The notes beneath the pieces are model-generated. The model had not been told where the DNA came from and ran no database searches. It saw only the letters and a list, made by a program, of their open reading frames with translations. Shown in pieces: positions 1-5,547 of a stretch of DNA of 9,069 bases (position 1 is the stretch's first letter; each line of letters opens with the position of its first letter). The DNA comes from Paracoccaceae bacterium (GTDB taxonomy: Bacteria > Pseudomonadota > Alphaproteobacteria > Rhodobacterales > Rhodobacteraceae). Where the stretch lies: NCBI GenBank assembly GCA_015487335.1, contig WFPZ01000295.1, forward strand, positions 1-9,069, given 5' to 3'. Both the position numbers and the translations under genes were made by a program.

Positions 1-1
1 C

Positions 2-763
2 CCCTTCCCCGAGGCGGCGGTGCCCGGCCGCCCCGCCCCGGCCAATGCCCCGGCGGTGATCGAGGTCATCGCGCGCGCCGTGGCGCTGGTGCGCGAGGGC
101 CGGGCCGCGGCGCTGTGCACCGGGCCGATCCACAAGCGGGCGCTGCAGGAGGGGGCCGGATTCGCCTTTCCCGGCCACACCGAATATCTGGCCCACCTGG
201 CCGGGGTGGAGCAGGTGGCGATGATGCTCGCCTGCGACGGCCTGCGGGTGGTGCCGGCCACCATCCACATTCCGCTGGCCCAGGTGCCCGCCGCGCTGAG
301 CGAACGGCTGCTTGAGCGCACCATCCGCATCACCCACGACGCCCTGCGCCGCGATTTCGCGCTGCCCGCCCCGCGCATCGCGGTGGCCGGGCTCAACCCC
401 CATGCCGGCGAGGGCGGCGCCATGGGCCGGGAGGAGATCGAGATGATCGCGCCGCTGCTGGAGCGGCTGCGCGCCGAGGGTATGTCGCTGAGCGGCCCGC
501 TTTCGGCCGATACCATGTTTCACGAGCGCGCCCGGCGCGGCTATGACGCGGCAATCGCCATGTATCACGACCAGGCGCTGATCCCGATCAAGACGCTGGC
601 CTTCGACGAGGGGGTGAACGTCACCCTCGGGCTGCCCTTCATCCGCACCTCGCCCGATCACGGCACCGCCTTCGACATCGCCGGGCGCGGGCTGGCGCGC
701 CCCGATTCGCTGATCGCCGCGCTGCGGATGGCGGCAGAGCTGGCGGCGAGGCGGGCGTCATGA
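2..763 (+). CDS. pdxA: 4-hydroxythreonine-4-phosphate dehydrogenase PdxA, 3' part
   Basis: PdxA oxidises 4-phosphohydroxy-L-threonine with NAD; the decarboxylated product is joined by PdxJ to deoxyxylulose phosphate to make pyridoxine 5'-phosphate in the cytosol. The frame is open from the first bases, so the true start lies upstream; 253 codons are visible of the usual ~330, leaving roughly the first 75 residues outside. The GTG at 20 is internal, because family-like sequence precedes it. Visible signatures are a TGPIHK segment, the PGHTEYLA segment with a metal-ligand His, GLNPHAGEGG, ADTMFHE, the metal-binding MYHDQ, and a C-terminal TSPDHGTAFDIAG block followed by the helix that ends the family. 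rsmA follows after 58 bp on the same strand; pdxA-rsmA, often behind lptD-surA, is a common proteobacterial order. No frame defect is seen. Confidence 0.95.
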   Translation, partial: PFPEAAVPGRPAPANAPAVIEVIARAVALVREGRAAALCTGPIHKRALQEGAGFAFPGHTEYLAHLAGVEQVAMMLACDGLRVVPATIHIPLAQVPAALSERLLERTIRITHDALRRDFALPAPRIAVAGLNPHAGEGGAMGREEIEMIAPLLERLRAEGMSLSGPLSADTMFHERARRGYDAAIAMYHDQALIPIKTLAFDEGVNVTLGLPFIRTSPDHGTAFDIAGRGLARPDSLIAALRMAAELAARRAS

Positions 764-770
764 GACTTCA

Positions 771-803
771 AGCCTCCGGCGGGAGTATTTGCGCACAGAA
801 GAA
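771..803 (+). other. intergenic hairpin element between pdxA and rsmA
   Basis: Seven bases after the pdxA stop there is CTCC-GGCG-GGAG (774-785), a 4-bp stem, followed by TATTT and then CAGAAGAAG (795-803). From memory, sequences of the form CCTCCGGCGGG..TATTT..AGAAGAAG recur in intergenic regions of Rhodobacterales genomes; this was not checked. A diverged copy of the right half (ATTT, five bases, CAGAGGAAG) follows the aldolase gene at 7835-7852. It may be a weak terminator, a processing site or part of the rsmA leader. The CCTCC arm could also pair with the GGAGG of the rsmA ribosome binding site, which is an inference. Confidence 0.4.
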
Positions 804-806
804 GAG

Positions 807-816
807 AGGGGAGGAG
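807..816 (+). promoter_or_regulatory. rsmA ribosome binding site
   Basis: A purine run AGGGGAGGAG ends 5 bases before the ATG at 822. It supports that ATG over an in-frame TTG at 789, which lies inside the intergenic hairpin element and has no Shine-Dalgarno at a suitable distance. Confidence 0.75.
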
Positions 817-821
817 CGGCG

Positions 822-1697
822 ATGGCGGCCATAGACGGGCTGCCGCCGCTGCGCGAGGTGATCGCGGCGCACGGGCTCTCGGCGCGCAAGGCGCTGGGGC
901 AGAACTTCCTGCTCGACCTCAACCTCACCGCCAAGATCGCCCGCCAGGCGGGCGATCTTTCCGCCTGCGACGTGCTCGAGGTGGGCCCCGGGCCCGGCGG
1001 GCTTACCCGCGGGCTGCTGGCCGAGGGGGCGCGCCGGGTTCTGGCGGTGGAGAAGGACCCCCGCTGCCTGCCGGCGCTGGCCGAGATCGCCGCCGCCTGT
1101 CCGGGCCGGCTGGAGGTGATGCATGCCGACGCGCTGGAGCTGGACCCGCTGGCGCACCTCACCCCGCCGATCCGGGTGGTCTCCAACCTGCCTTACAACA
1201 TCGGCACCGAGCTTCTGGTGCGCTGGCTGACCCCGCCCGAATGGCCGCCGTTCTGGGAAAGCCTCACCCTGATGTTCCAGCGCGAAGTGGCCGAGCGCAT
1301 CACCGCGCGTCCCGGCACCAGGGCCTACGGGCGGCTGGCGGTGCTGGCCCAGTGGCGCAGCACGGCGCGCATCGTCATGGAGCTGCCCCCCGAGGCCTTC
1401 ACCCCGCCGCCGAAGGTGCGCTCGGCGGTGGTGCATCTCCAGGCCCTGCCCGAACCGCGCTTCCCCGCCGACGCGGCGGTGCTGGGCCGGGTGGTGGCGG
1501 CCGCCTTCAACCAGCGCCGCAAGATGCTGCGCTCGGCCCTGCGGGGGCTGGCCCCGGACATCGAGAAGCGCATCGAGGCCGCCGGGCTGCGCCCCACCGA
1601 CCGGGCCGAGCAGGTGCCCGTGGAGGGCTTCTGCGCCCTCGCCCGGGAGCTGGCCCGGGGTCAGGACCCTACGCAAACCGCCCCGAGGGCCGGCTGA
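822..1697 (+). CDS. rsmA: 16S rRNA (adenine1518-N6/adenine1519-N6)-dimethyltransferase RsmA
   Basis: RsmA (KsgA) transfers four methyl groups from S-adenosylmethionine to two adjacent adenines in the 3' terminal hairpin of 16S rRNA late in 30S assembly; its loss gives kasugamycin resistance. The 291-residue product has normal length. Visible in order: the N-terminal GQNFL motif (26-30), SAM-binding motif I EVGPGPGG (53-60), the acidic residue after strand 2 (EKD, 77-79), HAD (101-103), and the adenine-clamping catalytic NLPYNIG (122-128). A FQREVAERI segment and the C-terminal PPKVRSAVV and FNQRRKMLRSAL segments follow. The ATG at 822 is chosen for its Shine-Dalgarno and because it places GQNFL where the family has it. 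The last 29 bp overlap the convergent AnmK-like gene on the other strand. It is probably transcribed with pdxA. Confidence 0.96.
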   Translation: MAAIDGLPPLREVIAAHGLSARKALGQNFLLDLNLTAKIARQAGDLSACDVLEVGPGPGGLTRGLLAEGARRVLAVEKDPRCLPALAEIAAACPGRLEVMHADALELDPLAHLTPPIRVVSNLPYNIGTELLVRWLTPPEWPPFWESLTLMFQREVAERITARPGTRAYGRLAVLAQWRSTARIVMELPPEAFTPPPKVRSAVVHLQALPEPRFPADAAVLGRVVAAAFNQRRKMLRSALRGLAPDIEKRIEAAGLRPTDRAEQVPVEGFCALARELARGQDPTQTAPRAG

Positions 1698-2751
1698 TCT
1701 GCCCGCCGCCGACGGGCGCCGCCACCCCGGTGGTGGCAGGGCAGGTGGTGGGCAGGCCGCGCACCACCCGCACCGCCAGATGGGCCACCGCCCGGGCTGC
1801 CATCATGTCGCCGTCCAACCCGGCCTCCTCGGCGGGCTGAAGCGGAAAGCCGGGGCCGTCGCCCAGCATGCCCATCAGCACCTCGTCATGACGGCCGCGG
1901 CCGCTGACCACCGCCCGCAGGGGCGGGCGGGGAAAATGCGCCATCGACAGCGATACCGCGGCTTCGACGGCGGCCGTGAGGGTGGCCATGGCGTCATGTT
2001 CGGGCAGGGCGGCGACGGCCTCGATCAGGGACGAAAAGCGCCGCTCGCGCAGCGATTTGGGCGGCAGGCGGAAGAAATGCGGATCACGCAGGAAGGCGGC
2101 GAGGATATCGGTGTCGATCCGCCCCCCCGCCTCCATCCAGCCCTCGGAGCGCACCGGCGCGCCGCGCCGCTCGGCCAGCAGATCGGCCAGCAGCGCCAGC
2201 CCCGGCCCGGCCTCCCAGGCCAGCAGCACGCCGCCCTCTTCGGGGCGCGCGGCGGCCGGATCGACCAGCGAAACCGTGCAGATGCCGCCCAGATCTACGA
2301 AGGCCAGCGGCCCGCGGGCACCGATGTGCCGGGCGCAGGCGAAATGGAAGAACGGGGCCAGCGGCGCCCCCTGCCCGCCCATCTCCATGTCGGTGGCGGC
2401 GAAATCCCACACCACGGGGCGGCCGAGCGCCTCGGCCAGCAGCGCGCCATTGCCCGGCTGCAGGCTGCCGCGTCCGCCCGGCTCATGCGCCATGACCGGC
2501 CCGCCCAGGCCGATGATCTCGGCCTGGCGAAAGCCGGCCAGCACCTCCGCCTGGGCGGTCTCGACGATCTCGGCCGCCTCGCGATGCGCGCCCCACCGGC
2601 CGCGGGCGGCGCGCAGCACCCGGCGCTCGTCCTCCGAAAAGGGGCGGAAGGCGGTCTCGCCGAAGCCGTGAATCACCTCGCCATCGGTTTCCACCATGGC
2701 CGCCGCCACCCCCTCCAGCGAGATGTCGGTCATGGCCCCCGCCGCGCGCAT
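1669..2751 (-). CDS. anmK: AnmK-family protein with degenerate active site, probable pseudoenzyme
   Basis: AnmK normally hydrolyses and phosphorylates 1,6-anhydro-MurNAc to MurNAc-6-phosphate in cell-wall recycling. This 360-residue product has family length and retains GGQGAPLAPFFHFACA (125-140), GLDGDMM (311-317) and the C-terminal GLPTTCPATTGV...GGGQISRP. Key motifs differ from the family consensus as I know it: MSGTSLDGVD is MTDISLEGVA (7-16); HGQT is GGPV (83-86); DFR is DFA (116-118); NLGGI.N is DLGGICT (153-159); FDTGPGN, which carries the catalytic Asp, is WEAGPGL (179-185); the Arg after PPKS is Glu (236); the GGG..N loop is GRG with D289; EA.AF is AARAV (318-322). The frame has no stops or shifts. 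The ATG at 2751 follows AGGAGG by six bases; an upstream ATG at 2769 would add six residues. Catalysis looks unlikely; any new role is unknown. Confidence 0.85.
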   Translation of the reverse strand: MRAAGAMTDISLEGVAAAMVETDGEVIHGFGETAFRPFSEDERRVLRAARGRWGAHREAAEIVETAQAEVLAGFRQAEIIGLGGPVMAHEPGGRGSLQPGNGALLAEALGRPVVWDFAATDMEMGGQGAPLAPFFHFACARHIGARGPLAFVDLGGICTVSLVDPAAARPEEGGVLLAWEAGPGLALLADLLAERRGAPVRSEGWMEAGGRIDTDILAAFLRDPHFFRLPPKSLRERRFSSLIEAVAALPEHDAMATLTAAVEAAVSLSMAHFPRPPLRAVVSGRGRHDEVLMGMLGDGPGFPLQPAEEAGLDGDMMAARAVAHLAVRVVRGLPTTCPATTGVAAPVGGGQISRPSGRFA

Positions 2752-2757
2752 CGGCCC

Positions 2758-2763
2758 CCTCCT
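2758..2763 (-). promoter_or_regulatory. ribosome binding site of the AnmK-like gene
   Basis: On the - strand AGGAGG lies six bases before the ATG at 2751. This favours 2751 over the in-frame ATG at 2769, which has only a weaker AAGGGA ahead of it. The start at 2751 also gives the short N-terminal lead usual before the first family motif. Confidence 0.65.
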
Positions 2764-2769
2764 CAACAT

Positions 2770-2833
2770 GCTTTCCCTTCCGGTATCGTCCCGATATAGA
2801 TAGCCCGCTCAATCAAGACTGGACCATAGGCAC
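2770..2833. promoter_or_regulatory. divergent upstream region of the AnmK-like gene and tyrS
   Basis: Only 64 bp (82 bp using the preferred start at 2751) separate the divergent start codons, so both promoters must fit or overlap here. It is more A+T-rich than its surroundings. It holds an inverted repeat TATCG-TCC-CGATA (2784-2796) and a run GATATAGATAG (2793-2803) that could serve as a -10 element: TATAGA at 2795 for tyrS, TATATC on the other strand. I find no convincing -35 on either strand. Nothing like a T-box or other structured leader is visible before tyrS. Confidence 0.4.
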
Positions 2834-4087
2834 ATGACCTACCACCCCAAATCGGACTTCATGCGCGTGATGATGGAGCGCGGCTTTCTGGCCGACTGCA
2901 CCGATTACCAGGGCCTCGACGAGGCGCTGGCCGGAGGGGTGGTGCCGGGATACATCGGCTTCGACGCCACCGCGCCCAGCCTGCACGTGGGCTCGCTGAT
3001 CCAGATCATGATGCTGCGCTGGCTGCAAAGATGCGGCCACCGGCCCATCGTGCTGATGGGCGGGGGCACCACCAAGGTGGGCGATCCCTCCTTCCGCTCC
3101 GAGGAGCGCCCGCTGCTCAGCCCCGAACGGATCGCGGCCAACATCGCCGGCATCCGCAAGGTGTTCGACGGCTACATCACCTTCGGCGAGGCCCCCACCG
3201 ACGCGATTCTTGTCAACAACGACGAATGGCTGGCCGATCTCAACTACCTGGATTTCCTGCGCGAGATCGGGCGGCATTTCTCGGTCAACCGGATGCTCAG
3301 CTTCGAGAGCGTCAAGTCGCGGCTCGACCGCGAACAGTCGCTGAGCTTCCTCGAATTCAACTACATGATCCTGCAGGCCTACGATTTTCTGGAGCTCAAC
3401 CGCCGCTACGGCTGCCGGCTGCAGATGGGCGGCTCGGACCAGTGGGGCAACATCGTCAACGGGGTGGACCTCACCCGCCGGGTGCGGGGGGTGGAGGTCT
3501 TCGGCCTCACCTCGCCGCTGCTGACCACCTCCGACGGCCGGAAGATGGGCAAGAGCCAGGCCGGGGCGGTGTGGCTCGATGCGCAGATGCTCAGCCCCTA
3601 CGAGTTCTGGCAGTTCTGGCGCAACACCTCGGATGCCGACGTGGGCCGTTTCCTGAAGCTCTATACCGAACTGCCGGTGGAGGAATGCGAGCGCCTCGGC
3701 GCGCTGGAAGGGGCGCAAATCAACGAGGCCAAGATCCGGCTGGCCAACGAGGTCACCACGCTGTGCCACGGGGCCGAGGCGGCGGCGGCGGCCGAGGCGA
3801 CGGCGCGCGAGGTGTTCGAGAGGGGCGGCGCCGGGGAAGAGCTGCCCACCCTGCGGCTGAGCGCGGACGCTCTGGGCGAGGGAATCTCGGCCACTCAGCT
3901 TTTCGTGCGCTCGGGGCTTGCGAAATCGGGCAAGGAGGCCAAGCGGCTGATCGCCGAGGGCGGGGCGCGCATCAACGACGAGCCCGTCACCGACCCGGGC
4001 CGCATGTTCGACGCCGCGTCCCTCGCCGAGCCGCTGAAACTGAGCGCCGGGAAGAAGCGCCACGCCCTCGTCACCCTCGAGGGCTGA
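2834..4087 (+). CDS. tyrS: tyrosyl-tRNA synthetase
   Basis: TyrS activates tyrosine with ATP and charges tRNA-Tyr; it is a cytosolic class I homodimer. The 417-residue product has normal bacterial length. The HIGH signature is present as HVGS (51-54) in GFDATAPSLHVGS, and KMSKS is present as KMGKS (237-241). Other family blocks are VGDPSFRSEERPLL after the HVGS helix, the tyrosine/tRNA-site segments LEFNYMILQAYDF and QMGGSDQWGNI, and a C-terminal S4-like RNA-binding domain (about 350-412) containing FVRSGLAKSGKEAKRLI. The ATG at 2834 has only a weak upstream AGG, but the protein begins in the usual way close to the first helix. It is divergent from the AnmK-like gene and convergent with the isomerase genes. 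All catalytic residues that I can place are intact. Confidence 0.97.
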   Translation: MTYHPKSDFMRVMMERGFLADCTDYQGLDEALAGGVVPGYIGFDATAPSLHVGSLIQIMMLRWLQRCGHRPIVLMGGGTTKVGDPSFRSEERPLLSPERIAANIAGIRKVFDGYITFGEAPTDAILVNNDEWLADLNYLDFLREIGRHFSVNRMLSFESVKSRLDREQSLSFLEFNYMILQAYDFLELNRRYGCRLQMGGSDQWGNIVNGVDLTRRVRGVEVFGLTSPLLTTSDGRKMGKSQAGAVWLDAQMLSPYEFWQFWRNTSDADVGRFLKLYTELPVEECERLGALEGAQINEAKIRLANEVTTLCHGAEAAAAAEATAREVFERGGAGEELPTLRLSADALGEGISATQLFVRSGLAKSGKEAKRLIAEGGARINDEPVTDPGRMFDAASLAEPLKLSAGKKRHALVTLEG

Positions 4088-4310
4088 GCCCGCGAAAAGC
4101 CGGACCCGCCCCGCGGCCGGCCTTCAACGCCTTGAAAACATCCCCCGCGGCAGATGGCGGAAGCGGCCGGTGGCGCATCGCGCCCCGTTCCGTGCCACGC
4201 ATCGCGGCCGCCCCCCTGCGGCACCAGATGCCCGGTTCGCATGCCCCTCCTCCGGCTTCGCACGGGCAGAGGAAGAGGCCAGGCCCGGAACCGCGCCGGG
4301 CCGAAGGGCG
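4088..4310. other. non-coding convergent region between tyrS and the isomerase genes
   Basis: This 223-bp gap lies between two converging genes and shows no credible coding frame or RNA gene. It contains small inverted repeats: GCCGG/CCGGC (4099-4103 with 4117-4121), TTCAA-CGCC-TTGAA (4123-4136) and GGCGC-ATC-GCGCC (4172-4184). None is followed by a T-run, so a classical terminator for tyrS cannot be named. GGCAGAGGAAG (4265-4275) recurs exactly in the other large convergent gap at 7841-7851. Confidence 0.5.
4282..4302 (-). terminator. hairpin after the distal isomerase gene
   Basis: GGCCCGG (4282-4288) and CCGGGCC (4296-4302) form a perfect 7-bp G+C-only stem with a 7-base loop, starting 8 bases past the stop of the - strand gene. 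The sequence that follows on the - strand is pyrimidine-rich (CCTCTTCC) but is not a U-tract. It is a plausible transcript end or 3' stabilising hairpin. Confidence 0.4.
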
Positions 4311-4934
4311 CTACTCGATCACCCGCACCTGTGTCATCACGTCGGGGTCCTCCACCACCGCGCCGTTGGGGCCGGTGCCGCGCTTGATCGAATCGAGCAC
4401 GTCGAAACCCTCGATCACCTGACCCACCACCGTGTACTGGCCGTTGAGGTTGGGGGAGGCCGCGAACATGATGAAGAACTGGCTGTTGGCGCTGTCGGGC
4501 TCGGCGGTGCGCGCCATGCCCACGATCCCCCGCTCGAACGGAATCTGCGAAGGCTCCAGCGGCAGGTCCGGCAGGTCCGAGCCGCCGCGCCCGGCAAGCC
4601 TCAGGTTGCCCCCGATCCGGCCGTACTTGACGTCGCCGGTCTGGGCCATGAATCCGTCAATCACCCGGTGAAAGACCACCCCGTCATAGGCCCCCGAGCG
4701 GGCCAGCTCGATCAGCCGCGCCACGTTCTGGGGCGCCGCCTCGGGCAGAAGCTGGATCACGATCTGCCCGTTGGCCTCGCCCTCCACGGTGATCTCCAGC
4801 TTCGCGCCATCCGCCGCAAGCGGCTGGGGCGCGCTGTCGTCATCGGCCGGCCACAGCCCGCCGATCAGCACGACCGCAAGGCCCAGCGCCATCAGCGCCC
4901 AGAACAGGGCCCGCTGCCTGGTCTCAGGCCGCAT
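4311..4934 (-). CDS. membrane-anchored or exported cyclophilin-type peptidyl-prolyl isomerase
   Basis: Cyclophilins catalyse cis-trans isomerisation of X-Pro peptide bonds and help proteins fold. The 207-residue product starts with a basic stretch and a hydrophobic segment (about 9-28) with no clear signal-peptidase motif after it. It is therefore probably anchored in the inner membrane with its domain in the periplasm, although cleavage cannot be excluded. The cyclophilin domain (about 45-207) has FHRVIDGFMAQTGD (88-101, catalytic Arg90) and NSQFFIMF (150-157). The position matching the cyclosporin-binding Trp of human CypA is Asn162, so cyclosporin affinity should be low. The ATG overlaps the last 11 bp of the upstream paralogue, which suggests translational coupling in a two-gene operon. 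A PpiA-type role is likely; specific clients cannot be read from sequence. Confidence 0.9.
   Translation of the reverse strand: MRPETRQRALFWALMALGLAVVLIGGLWPADDDSAPQPLAADGAKLEITVEGEANGQIVIQLLPEAAPQNVARLIELARSGAYDGVVFHRVIDGFMAQTGDVKYGRIGGNLRLAGRGGSDLPDLPLEPSQIPFERGIVGMARTAEPDSANSQFFIMFAASPNLNGQYTVVGQVIEGFDVLDSIKRGTGPNGAVVEDPDVMTQVRVIE
4630..4709 (-). repeat. near-identical block shared by the two isomerase genes, copy 1
   Basis: These 80 bp match 5243-5322 at 77 positions, including 38 identical bases at 4672-4709. The three differences (4653, 4659, 4671) are all silent third-codon changes. The block encodes the active-site segment ending in FMAQTGDV. Identity falls sharply on either side. 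Confidence 0.85.
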
Positions 4935-5433
4935 CGGCGGCCACCCTGACGGAAATCATCTTGTCGGGGTTGGCCGGCGGCTCGCCCCGGGCGATGGCAT
5001 CCACATGTTCCATCCCCTCGATCACCCGGCCGTAGACGGTGTACTGGCCGTTGAGGAAATGGTTGTCGGAAAAGTTGATGAAGAACTGGCTGTTGGCCGA
5101 ATCCGGATTGGCCGAACGCGCCGCGCCCAGGGTCCCCCGGTCATGGGGCAGCGAGGAGAACTCCGCCGGCAGGTCGGGCAGATCCGAGCCGCCGGTGCCG
5201 GCCATGCGCAGGTTGAGCCCCTTGTCGGCGTTGCCATGGGCCACGTCGCCGGTCTGGGCCATGAAGCCGTCGATCACCCGGTGGAAGACCACCCCGTCAT
5301 AGGCCCCCGAGCGGGCCAGCTCCTTCATCCGCTCCACGTGTTTCGGCGCCACCTCGGGCAGCAGCTCGATGATGACGGTGCCGGTCTTCAGCTCCATCAC
5401 GATGGTGTTTTCCGGGTCCTTGATCTCGGCCAT
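4924..5433 (-). CDS. cytosolic cyclophilin-type peptidyl-prolyl isomerase
   Basis: The 169-residue product is a single cyclophilin domain without a signal peptide or membrane segment, so it should act in the cytosol as a PpiB-type proline isomerase. Its core motifs are FHRVIDGFMAQTGD (50-63, catalytic Arg52), a GGSDLPDLPAEFS insert typical of alphaproteobacterial members, NSQFFINF (114-121) and NGQYTVYGRVIEG. Phe replaces the CypA cyclosporin-contact Trp (residue 126). The start ATG at 5433 has AAGGGAG 8 bases upstream. It is the first gene of a two-gene - strand unit, overlaps its anchored paralogue by 11 bp, and is divergent from pgk across 128 bp. A perfect 14-bp palindrome lies just upstream. 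The pair looks like a tandem duplication in which one copy gained an export or anchor segment. Confidence 0.93.
   Translation of the reverse strand: MAEIKDPENTIVMELKTGTVIIELLPEVAPKHVERMKELARSGAYDGVVFHRVIDGFMAQTGDVAHGNADKGLNLRMAGTGGSDLPDLPAEFSSLPHDRGTLGAARSANPDSANSQFFINFSDNHFLNGQYTVYGRVIEGMEHVDAIARGEPPANPDKMISVRVAADAA
5243..5322 (-). repeat. near-identical block shared by the two isomerase genes, copy 2
   Basis: This is the partner of 4630-4709, in direct orientation about 0.6 kb away, with 77 of 80 bases identical. At the three differing sites this copy has the G+C-rich codon and the other copy the A+T-rich one. Confidence 0.85.
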
Positions 5434-5453
5434 GGCAGGCGCTCCCTTGCTAC

Positions 5454-5467
5454 ATTTGCGCGCAAAT
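5454..5467. promoter_or_regulatory. perfect 14-bp palindrome upstream of the isomerase operon
   Basis: ATTTGCG/CGCAAAT is a perfect dyad with no spacer, in the 128-bp gap between the divergent isomerase and pgk genes. Its near edge is 20 bases before the isomerase start codon, inside or next to the expected 5' leader or promoter. Symmetric A+T ends around a G+C centre are typical of a dimeric regulator site. The regulator is not identifiable from sequence, and it could instead act as a small RNA hairpin. Confidence 0.45.
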
Positions 5468-5501
5468 TAGGGGGCCGGAGCCCAAAGGGAAAGGGCCGTT
5501 G

Positions 5502-5534
5502 TTGACGCGGAGGGCCAGATCGGCCGATATCGGC
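5502..5534 (+). promoter_or_regulatory. pgk: candidate pgk promoter with overlapping palindromes
   Basis: TTGACG (5502-5507) is a good sigma-70 -35 match. Seventeen bases further lies CGATAT (5525-5530), a modest -10, which would put the transcript start near 5537 and give a leader of about 25 nt. The -10 sits inside a perfect 12-bp palindrome GCCGATATCGGC (5523-5534), which overlaps a second palindrome ATCGGCCGAT (5519-5528); ATCGGC thus repeats with a 10-bp step. This looks like an operator over the -10, but the factor is unknown. Confidence 0.45.
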
Positions 5535-5547
5535 GGGAAATCACCGC

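Noticed and set aside
789..821. TTG at 789 as an rsmA start
   Set aside because: It lies inside the intergenic hairpin element, has no suitable Shine-Dalgarno, and adds 11 residues absent from the family; the ATG at 822 is well supported.
1669..2751. A compensated frameshift as the cause of the odd AnmK motifs
   Set aside because: Altered residues are scattered among family-matching residues in the same frame (for example GPG kept inside the altered FDTGPGN motif), so point substitution explains them and local frame shifts do not.
2749..2769. Start of the AnmK-like gene at 2769
   Set aside because: It is possible but less likely: AGGAGG is placed for 2751, and the extra six residues match nothing in the family.
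1780..2799. Open + strand frame of 339 codons opposite the AnmK-like gene
   Set aside because: I considered it as the real gene, given the odd AnmK motifs. The - strand frame shows clear family blocks, an AGGAGG start and a normal length, whereas this frame is low-complexity.
2813..4063. Open - strand frame of 416 codons opposite tyrS
   Set aside because: It is an antisense shadow of a fully convincing tyrS. The product is low-complexity (rich in G, A, R, H, Q) with no recognisable motif, as expected opposite high-GC3 genes.
4088..4310. A small gene or RNA in the tyrS-isomerase gap
   Set aside because: The frames crossing it are extensions of shadows without ribosome binding sites, and I found no cloverleaf or other recognisable RNA structure.
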